A DNA stretch of 38,219 nt, taken from NCBI GenBank assembly GCA_002733105.1, contig NVUI01000006.1, forward strand, positions 74,317 through 112,535, read 5' to 3'. The notes under the pieces are model-generated. The model made no database searches. It had not been told where the DNA came from and saw only the letters and a list, made by a program, of their open reading frames with translations. The position numbers and the translations under genes are program-made. Origin of the DNA: Methylophaga sp. Lineage in GTDB: Bacteria > Pseudomonadota > Gammaproteobacteria > Nitrosococcales > Methylophagaceae. Positions 32,352 to 38,219 of this stretch are shown here, in pieces; the stretch's first letter is position 1; the number at the start of each line of letters is the position of its first letter.

Positions 32352-33518
32352 ATGGAAACTGTGCGTCCAGAGGTTGAAGTACAAAAATTATCATTTGAAT
32401 TTACCGGCAGAGGATTTGAATATTTCAAAATATGGATTGTTAATATTTGTTTAACGGTGTTAACACTGGGAATTTACTCTGCTTGGGCAAAAGTAAGAAC
32501 AAACAGCTATTTCTATGGTAATACTATGCTTGATAGTAGCCATTTTTCTTATTTAGCCAATCCCGTCAATATCCTGAAAGGACGCATAATTGCCTTAGTC
32601 ATATTTGCAGTTTACTGGGGTTCATGGCAGGTCTACCCAGCGGCTGGAATAGGCTTTATAGCGATAGGCTGTTTGCTATTTCCATTTTTTCTAGTGAGCA
32701 CGATGGCCTTTCGCATGCGCAACTCGGCCTATCGTAATATTCGCTTTCATTTTGTTAAAGATTTGAAAGGTGCTTATATTGTTTTCTTATTCCCCTTGGG
32801 CTTAGTCGTGTTGCTTACTTGGTTGTTTTATACCGGGGCAGATACTGCCGGTATTTTGGATGCAATGATTGATTCAAACCAAGAGACTGAAGAGCTGGTT
32901 AGGAAAGAAGACTTTATCTTTACTGCATTTATGTTTGCGCTCTTGCCTGCGATACCCTGGATAGACTTTTTGCGCACACGATTTATTATTAATCATGTTC
33001 AATATGGAAAAGCAGGTGCTAAATTTAATACAGGTGTTTGGCCTTTTTATAAAGTTTATTTAGTCACCTTTTTGGCCTTTTTATTGGTTGCTTTGATATT
33101 TGGTTTAATGGTGGCTGCCTTTGTTCTAGGTGTTGATAGGGAGTTTGATAGCAATATGCTCACGCTAGTTCCAGCAATTGTTGTCATTTTTTATGCAATT
33201 ACTTTTTATCTAAGCGGTCTATGGAAAGCCTTGCGAACCAATATGATTAATAATAATACGCAGATTGGCGATAACCAATTGCATAGTCATTTGAATGGAA
33301 TGAAAATAGGCTGGATTTACTTAAGTAACACCATGTTGATTATTTTAACTGTTGGCATGTTGATTCCTTGGGCAAAAATTCGTATGGCACGCTATGTGGC
33401 GAGTTGTACTCAGCTAGAAGTACGTGATCTAGAAGCTATTCGCTCTATGAAACAACAAGATAGTAATGCTTTTGGTGAGGAAATGGGCGACATGTTTGAT
33501 ATGGATTTTGGTATGTAA
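32352..33518 (+). CDS. YjgN-family (DUF898) inner-membrane protein
   Basis: 388 residues from ATG 32352. The earlier ATG 32346 sits only one base from the AAAAAGG ribosome binding site, so the second is preferred. The family pattern begins LSFEFTGRGFEYFKIWIVN and LGIYSAWAKVRTNSYFYGNT, and a weak second copy of the W-A-K motif occurs near the end (GMLIPWAKIRMARYVASCT), suggesting an internal duplication. About six to eight membrane helices are present. Function is unknown. The gene ends 2 bases before an M48 protease gene, a pairing seen elsewhere for DUF898 proteins. Confidence 0.88.
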   Translation: METVRPEVEVQKLSFEFTGRGFEYFKIWIVNICLTVLTLGIYSAWAKVRTNSYFYGNTMLDSSHFSYLANPVNILKGRIIALVIFAVYWGSWQVYPAAGIGFIAIGCLLFPFFLVSTMAFRMRNSAYRNIRFHFVKDLKGAYIVFLFPLGLVVLLTWLFYTGADTAGILDAMIDSNQETEELVRKEDFIFTAFMFALLPAIPWIDFLRTRFIINHVQYGKAGAKFNTGVWPFYKVYLVTFLAFLLVALIFGLMVAAFVLGVDREFDSNMLTLVPAIVVIFYAITFYLSGLWKALRTNMINNNTQIGDNQLHSHLNGMKIGWIYLSNTMLIILTVGMLIPWAKIRMARYVASCTQLEVRDLEAIRSMKQQDSNAFGEEMGDMFDMDFGM

Positions 33519-33520
33519 TT

Positions 33521-34681
33521 ATGTCTATACATGGACAGTATTATGACGGTCAGACTGCGGTAAGCCATGCTATACAGATAGAACTTGATAATCAAGGTAT
33601 GTTACATGCCTATCCTGACGTTATGCCACCCATGGCCATTACAACCGTCAAAATTTCTTCACGTATTGGCAATATTCCACGAACATTAACCTTTCCATCA
33701 GGCGCTGTTTTTGAAACAGATGACCACGATACTTTGGATAGATGGTTAACGCATCATCAGCTAAAAAAGGGTGTCCTCCATAAACTAGAAAGTTCAATGC
33801 AATATGTGATGGGTGCTGTGATTTTTATGGCCCTGTTTGTTGCTTGGACAGCATTTTATGGCATACCTATGTTGAGCAGTGTAGCGGCTAATGCTTTACC
33901 TGCACAGCTTAGTATTGCGATAGGTGATGGGGTATTAGAGACCATGGATGAACGATTCTTCAGTGCAACAGCGTTAGATGAACAGCTGCAGCAAAAATTA
34001 ACAGCACAATTTATGCAATTGCTGCCTGATCCTGAGAATAAAGGCGATATAAAATATACCCTAGAGTTTCGCAAAGGGGGACTGATTGGTGCCAATGCTT
34101 TTGCATTACCTAATGGGACCGTTGTTTTAACGGATGAGCTGGTCGCTCTAGCAGATCATCATGAGGAAATTTATTCTGTATTACTACATGAAGTGGGCCA
34201 TGTAGAACACCGTCATAGCCTTAGACAGGTGATTAGTCACTCTGGCCTAGCTATTCTTACGGTATTGATCACAGGGGATATCAACTCTGCAGGTGCATTA
34301 GTCTTAGCGATGCCTAATATTTTAATGAGTAGCGCCTATTCCCGAGATATTGAATGGGAAGCTGATACCTATGCGCTTGAACATATGGCGGCAAAGGGGA
34401 TCCCATTTTCAAGGTTTGCTGATTTTATGGAAAAATTAGAAGCTAACGTGTTCGGTGATGAAGCTGAACAAAGTAAGGACTGTTCTGACATTATGTTTGA
34501 TAAGCCATCAAATGAGGATGGAAACAGTACAGTGGATCAGGATCTTGATGGAGTGCAGCCTGCATGTGATTCAGCCGATAAGGATGAAGATGTAATTGAC
34601 ATAGGTTTTTTTGATTATATTTCGTCCCACCCCCCCACAGAAGAGCGTATTGCTAGATTCAGAGACTTTGTGACAGATTAA
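33521..34681 (+). CDS. M48-family membrane-linked metalloprotease
   Basis: 386 residues. An N-terminal about 90-residue beta domain resembles the one found on other YjgN-partner proteases. A membrane helix spans about residues 95-117. The peptidase domain carries zinc ligands H223 and H227 with catalytic E224 (LLHEVGHVEHRH) and third ligand E280 (EWEADTYAL). An acidic D/E-rich stretch (about 315-355), including DQDLDGVQPACDS, a possible calcium-loop-like segment, precedes the end SSHPPTEERI. It is translated with the yjgN-like gene (2-base gap). Substrates are unknown; quality control of membrane or periplasmic proteins is likely by family. Confidence 0.88.
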   Translation: MSIHGQYYDGQTAVSHAIQIELDNQGMLHAYPDVMPPMAITTVKISSRIGNIPRTLTFPSGAVFETDDHDTLDRWLTHHQLKKGVLHKLESSMQYVMGAVIFMALFVAWTAFYGIPMLSSVAANALPAQLSIAIGDGVLETMDERFFSATALDEQLQQKLTAQFMQLLPDPENKGDIKYTLEFRKGGLIGANAFALPNGTVVLTDELVALADHHEEIYSVLLHEVGHVEHRHSLRQVISHSGLAILTVLITGDINSAGALVLAMPNILMSSAYSRDIEWEADTYALEHMAAKGIPFSRFADFMEKLEANVFGDEAEQSKDCSDIMFDKPSNEDGNSTVDQDLDGVQPACDSADKDEDVIDIGFFDYISSHPPTEERIARFRDFVTD

Positions 34682-34696
34682 AATTTACGCCATATT

Positions 34697-36370
34697 TTAA
34701 TGTAATGCTTTGCCCAGCATTTCCTCAGCATGAAGTCGTGTTTTTTCAGTTAGAGTAACACCACCTAACATGCGAGCAATTTCTTCGATGCGTTGTGTTT
34801 TATCAAGTTCAGTAATTTCAATATGAGTACTGTTGGCCAAACTTTTCTTACGTACTTGTAATTGCTGGTGTGCTTGAGCCGCTACCTGAGGGAGATGGGT
34901 AATACAGATGACTTGTTGTGTACTAGCGAGTTTACGCAAGTGACTGCCAACAATTTCAGCTATTCCACCGCCAATGCCAACGTCAACTTCATCAAACACC
35001 AATGTGGGTACGCTGCGGCTACCAGCAGTGACAACTTGAATAGCAAGACTTATTCGGGCTAATTCACCACCTGAGGCAATTTTACCGAGTTCGCCAGTAT
35101 CTTGTCCGGGATTTGTCCTGACTAATAACTGAATATGGTCGGCGCCTGTTTCGTTGAAATGATTATTGTCCATTGCCGAAACGATAAACTCAATTTTTCC
35201 ATCAGGAATAGCTAATTTATTGATATATTGAGTGATCTTTTGTGAGAGTGGTTTGGCTGTTTGTTGGCGTTTGTGACTAATTTTGTCGCATAGCTTACGG
35301 CAGTGAGTTTTTTGTCGTGCTAACTCTTGCTGTAGTTGTTCATTCTGACTATCTAAATTTGTCAGTGCTGTTAATTCAGCACAAAGTTGTTGGTAATGGC
35401 TAGGTAGCACTTCGACCTCAACCTGATGTTTACGAGCAAGATTATGTAAAGCAGCAAGCTGTTCTTCAACTTCATTGAGGCGATCTGGTGCACTCTCTAT
35501 ATTGTCTAGATAATGCCTTAGATCATGACCGCATTCATTCAGTTGGGTAATGGTTGAATTTAACGTCTCTACTAAATTAGTAAACTGAGGTTCAATATCT
35601 TGCAAATTTTCTATTTCAGCTAATACATGACTGATCTGGTCGTAAGCAGCACCATGTTCTTGATCAAATAACTGATACAAGCCAGATTCTGCCGTATTGA
35701 TTAATTGTGCTACATGAGCAAGATGATGTTGTTCTTGTATTAGCTGCTGTACATTTTCATCACTGAGTTCTAGTTGTTCAAGTTCATTCACTTGGTATTG
35801 AAGTAAATCAAATCTAGCAGCCTGATCTTGTGATTGTTGCTGCAGTTGATTAAGCTGTTGCTGTGTAGACAGTAACTGTTTATACGCTTGTGATAACTCC
35901 TCTAACAAGGATTTTGTGTCAGCAACTGTATCGAGTAATTGACGTTGGGTTTCTGCACGTATTAATGATTGATGGGCATGTTGTCCATGAATATCAATAG
36001 AACGTTCACCGACGGCACGCAATTGACTAAGGGGAACTGTTCTACCATTAATATACCCTTTTGAACGGCCATCATGAGAAATGGTTCGTCGTATATGGCA
36101 TTGATTATCATCGTCAAGTTCTTGTTCAATAAGCCATTGTTGTAGCGCTAAATTGTGTGAGATGTCAAAACTAGCTGAAATTTCAGCACGCTGACAGTCA
36201 CGACGGATCATATTAGTATCTGCTCGATCACCCAGCACTAAACTCATCGCATCAACTAGCATGGATTTACCCGCACCAGTCTCGCCGGTCAGTGACGTCA
36301 TACCTTGGGTGAATGTAAGTTCAAGATCATCAACTACAGCCAGATGACGCACACTCAAATTCGTTAGCAT
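34697..36370 (-). CDS. recN: DNA repair protein RecN
   Basis: 557 residues (E. coli 553). SMC-like ATPase: Walker A LTGETGAGKSMLVDA, an extended coiled coil (about residues 150-370, Gln/Leu-rich), the ABC signature IASGGELARISLAIQV and Walker B TLVFDEVDVGIGGG. RecN helps repair double-strand breaks and is an SOS gene in many bacteria; lexA is in this window, about 9 kb away. The gene begins inside the end of nadK (7-base overlap), so the two are likely co-translated. Confidence 0.96.
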   Translation of the reverse strand: MLTNLSVRHLAVVDDLELTFTQGMTSLTGETGAGKSMLVDAMSLVLGDRADTNMIRRDCQRAEISASFDISHNLALQQWLIEQELDDDNQCHIRRTISHDGRSKGYINGRTVPLSQLRAVGERSIDIHGQHAHQSLIRAETQRQLLDTVADTKSLLEELSQAYKQLLSTQQQLNQLQQQSQDQAARFDLLQYQVNELEQLELSDENVQQLIQEQHHLAHVAQLINTAESGLYQLFDQEHGAAYDQISHVLAEIENLQDIEPQFTNLVETLNSTITQLNECGHDLRHYLDNIESAPDRLNEVEEQLAALHNLARKHQVEVEVLPSHYQQLCAELTALTNLDSQNEQLQQELARQKTHCRKLCDKISHKRQQTAKPLSQKITQYINKLAIPDGKIEFIVSAMDNNHFNETGADHIQLLVRTNPGQDTGELGKIASGGELARISLAIQVVTAGSRSVPTLVFDEVDVGIGGGIAEIVGSHLRKLASTQQVICITHLPQVAAQAHQQLQVRKKSLANSTHIEITELDKTQRIEEIARMLGGVTLTEKTRLHAEEMLGKALH

Positions 36371-37233
36371 GTTAGTTTTTTACCCCATTCTAGTTTAGCG
36401 CGTAGGATTGAGTAATGATCATGGTCATCTAAATGCAAAAGCTTAATAATACTGGTGTGACGTTGGATACGGATACTGTCGCCAGGTTGCATGATATGGC
36501 CCGGGCGTCCGTCACAGGTGGCCATGGCTGTATTGGTGTTATTTTCGCTTAAGGTAATATCTATAACACTATCAGCAGCGATAACAAGCGGTCGGTTACT
36601 TAATGAATGAGGGCAGATAGATGCGAGCACCAGAGCATCCAGATCAACATCTAGAATTGGCCCTCCAGCTGACATGGCATAAGCAGTAGAACCGGTGGGT
36701 GTGGCAATGACCAGACCATCTGCACGTTGACTATTTAGAAAGTGACCATTAATTGAAATTTCAAACTCGATCATACGCAAATCTTGATAGGAATGAATAA
36801 TCACATCATTCATTGCTTTACCGATGGGGATATCAGAGTCGTTCATAGTTGCAAACATTAAAAATCGCGTATCTTCACGATAGTTTCCTATTAAAATTTG
36901 AAATAATTGATCTTCAAATTTCTCTAGTGTGAGATCGGCTAGGAAACCTAAGCGTCCTACATTGATACCGACTAAGGGCAAATTTGTGCCAGACAGAGCT
37001 CTAGATGCGGATAGTAGAGTGCCATCACCACCAATAGCAATAGCAAGATCACATTTCTCAGGGAAGTCACTCACTGAAATAACATCTAATTGTGGTAAAA
37101 ATGACAGTGGTTCGTTGGTAAATACGGCCAATGACTGCGATACCAAAAATTCAGTCACTTGGATAATCGCATTTTCGATAACGGGCGTATCTTTACGTAT
37201 AAAGAGAGCTATTCGCTTAAATTTGCTGCTCAT
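36364..37233 (-). CDS. nadK: NAD kinase
   Basis: 289 residues (E. coli 292). Phosphorylates NAD to NADP with ATP. Motifs: the GGDGT site (AIAIGGDGTLLSASRAL), NVGRLGFLADLT and the conserved region SQRADGLVIATPTGSTAYAMSAGGPI. C-terminal CDGRPGHIMQPGDSIRI is intact. Overlaps recN by 7 bases downstream and diverges from ndk (178-base gap). Confidence 0.96.
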   Translation of the reverse strand: MSSKFKRIALFIRKDTPVIENAIIQVTEFLVSQSLAVFTNEPLSFLPQLDVISVSDFPEKCDLAIAIGGDGTLLSASRALSGTNLPLVGINVGRLGFLADLTLEKFEDQLFQILIGNYREDTRFLMFATMNDSDIPIGKAMNDVIIHSYQDLRMIEFEISINGHFLNSQRADGLVIATPTGSTAYAMSAGGPILDVDLDALVLASICPHSLSNRPLVIAADSVIDITLSENNTNTAMATCDGRPGHIMQPGDSIRIQRHTSIIKLLHLDDHDHYSILRAKLEWGKKLTC

Positions 37234-37316
37234 AGCTAATTAACGTGTTGGTTGAGTATTTTAATCATGAAATAGATAGTAATTGTTTTGAGTGAAATTC
37301 CAAAGAGAAAATAGTC

Positions 37317-37385
37317 GAGATAGAAAAATCTATCTCAATATGACCAACATTATGATTATAAGATGTTAAAATACACTGATTTTAA
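37317..37385. promoter_or_regulatory. Two inverted repeats in the nadK/ndk gap
   Basis: GAGATAGA-AAAA-TCTATCTC (37317-37336) and GTTAAAAT-ACACTG-ATTTTAAC (37364-37385) are both perfect 8-base dyads, 27 bases apart, before ndk. The second sits 26 bases before the ndk start, where an operator or the promoter core would be. Neither is followed by a T run in the plus direction. They may bind a regulator, but the AT-rich composition makes some dyads expected. Confidence 0.35.
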
Positions 37386-37411
37386 CTTAACTTTTTAAAT
37401 GGGAATACAAA

Positions 37412-37843
37412 ATGGCGATTGAACGTACAATTTCTATCATCAAACCAGATGCCGTAGCTAAGAATGTGATTGGTGATATATACGCACGCTTTGAAAAAGT
37501 AGGATTAAGTATTGTAGCAGCACGCATGATTCATCTTAGCCAAGAGCAAGCAGAAGGATTTTATGCTGAACATAAAGAACGTCCGTTCTTTAAAGACCTT
37601 GTTAGCTTTATGACCTCTGGTCCAGTGATGGTACAAGTACTGGAAGGTGAAGGTGCGGTATTAGCTAACCGTGATCTTATGGGCGCAACAAATCCTGCTG
37701 ATGCTGACGCGGGTACTATCCGTGCAGATTTTGCGCAAAGTATTGATGAAAATGCAGTTCATGGCTCTGATTCTGTAGAAAGTGCGACACGAGAGATTGC
37801 CTACTTTTTCACTGAAGACCAGCTTTGTGCGCGCACTCGATAA
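37412..37843 (+). CDS. ndk: Nucleoside diphosphate kinase
   Basis: 143 residues, the same as E. coli Ndk. It transfers phosphate between nucleoside di- and triphosphates through phosphohistidine H117 ([12 protein letters not shown]). Other motifs: [12 protein letters not shown] at the N-terminus, [19 protein letters not shown] and the [16 protein letters not shown] loop. GGGA lies 9-12 bases before the start. rlmN follows after 20 bases, the common gammaproteobacterial ndk-rlmN order. Confidence 0.97.
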   Translation: MAIERTISIIKPDAVAKNVIGDIYARFEKVGLSIVAARMIHLSQEQAEGFYAEHKERPFFKDLVSFMTSGPVMVQVLEGEGAVLANRDLMGATNPADADAGTIRADFAQSIDENAVHGSDSVESATREIAYFFTEDQLCARTR

Positions 37844-37863
37844 TCAAACAGCAAGTTGACGTT

Positions 37864-38219
37864 ATGGCGCGTACTAACTTACTAGGGTTAGATCTTAAAG
37901 GTCTAGAAGCATTCTTCGCAGAGATTGGCGAGAAAGCCTTTCGTGCGCGCCAGCTAATGCAATGGATGCACCAGTATCGTGTAACAGACTTTGCTGAAAT
38001 GACTAATTTTAGTAAAGGTCTGCGACAACAGTTGGCAGAGATGGCAGAAATTAAATTGCCTGAAGTTTTACAAGAATATATCTCTAAAGATGGTACTCGG
38101 AAGTGGGTGATTCGTCTGTCATGTGGTAATGCTATTGAAACAGTTTATATCCCTGAAAGTGGTCGCGGCACTTTATGCGTATCGTCACAGGTAGGTTGTG
38201 CGCTTGCATGTACTTTTTG
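37864..38219 (+). CDS. rlmN: Dual-specificity RNA methyltransferase RlmN (5' part)
   Basis: The first 118 codons run off the window edge. The N-terminal RNA-binding part is clear (LGLDLKGLEAFFAEIGEKAFRARQLMQWMH), followed by KDGTRKWVIRL, the IETVYIPESGRGTLCVSSQVGC stretch in parts, and the start of the radical-SAM motif: C112 and C116 in VGCALACTF. The next codon is cut after 'tg', so the third cluster cysteine is expected just outside. RlmN methylates A2503 of 23S rRNA and A37 of some tRNAs. Confidence 0.95.
   Translation, partial: MARTNLLGLDLKGLEAFFAEIGEKAFRARQLMQWMHQYRVTDFAEMTNFSKGLRQQLAEMAEIKLPEVLQEYISKDGTRKWVIRLSCGNAIETVYIPESGRGTLCVSSQVGCALACTF

Overview
This window looks like chromosomal DNA from a free-living, probably marine gammaproteobacterium with AT-rich coding sequence (I estimate about 40% GC). 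Housekeeping gene orders (rpoE-rseA-rseB-rseC-mucD, lepA-lepB-rnc-era-recO-pdxJ-acpS, divergent bamE/fur, nadK-recN) are typical of Gammaproteobacteria. A VPLPA-CTERM surface protein and the 'proteobacterial dedicated sortase' (Pds) regulators suggest a marine relative of the Thiotrichales/Piscirickettsiaceae/Methylophagaceae type. The taxon is inference from style, not proven.

Layout. 1-2.4 kb: end of a PilS-like kinase, pilR, then convergent ygfZ. 2.4-4.5 kb: a YgfX-like membrane protein and nadB. 4.5-8.7 kb: the envelope-stress operon rpoE-rseA-rseB-rseC-mucD, closed by a strong terminator. 8.7-16 kb: a dense operon lepA-lepB-DUF4845-rnc-era-recO-pdxJ-acpS-cysM with many 4-base stop/start overlaps. 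16-18.8 kb: a large AsmA/YdbH-like periplasmic protein and a YdbL-family lipoprotein, likely an envelope-bridging pair, then a terminator. 18.8-22.2 kb: rlmD, a probable c-di-GMP-I riboswitch in front of a VPLPA-CTERM protein, and an AlkD-like HEAT protein.

22.1-24.1 kb (minus strand): a SulP anion transporter followed by two unlisted, paralogous 34-residue membrane proteins separated by a terminator. 24.4-25.1 kb: lexA. 25.1-30.2 kb is the most unusual part: pdsO (minus), then pdsR-pdsS, a small secreted protein of unknown function, and a 266-residue cytosolic-looking protein made almost entirely of 16 copies of a K-W-Y-E-A-N motif. No sortase, sortase substrate or recognisable peptide-modifying enzyme is present beside them. 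30.2-38.2 kb: a 388-base gap without a gene, beta-carbonic anhydrase, bamE, fur, a YjgN-like/M48 protease pair, recN, nadK, ndk and the first third of rlmN.

The best candidates for undescribed biology are the KWYEAN repeat protein with its Pds neighbours, and the twin 34-residue membrane proteins behind SulP. The riboswitch and VPLPA-CTERM pair is a good third, being an instance of a known theme. The other intervals are ordinary core genome.
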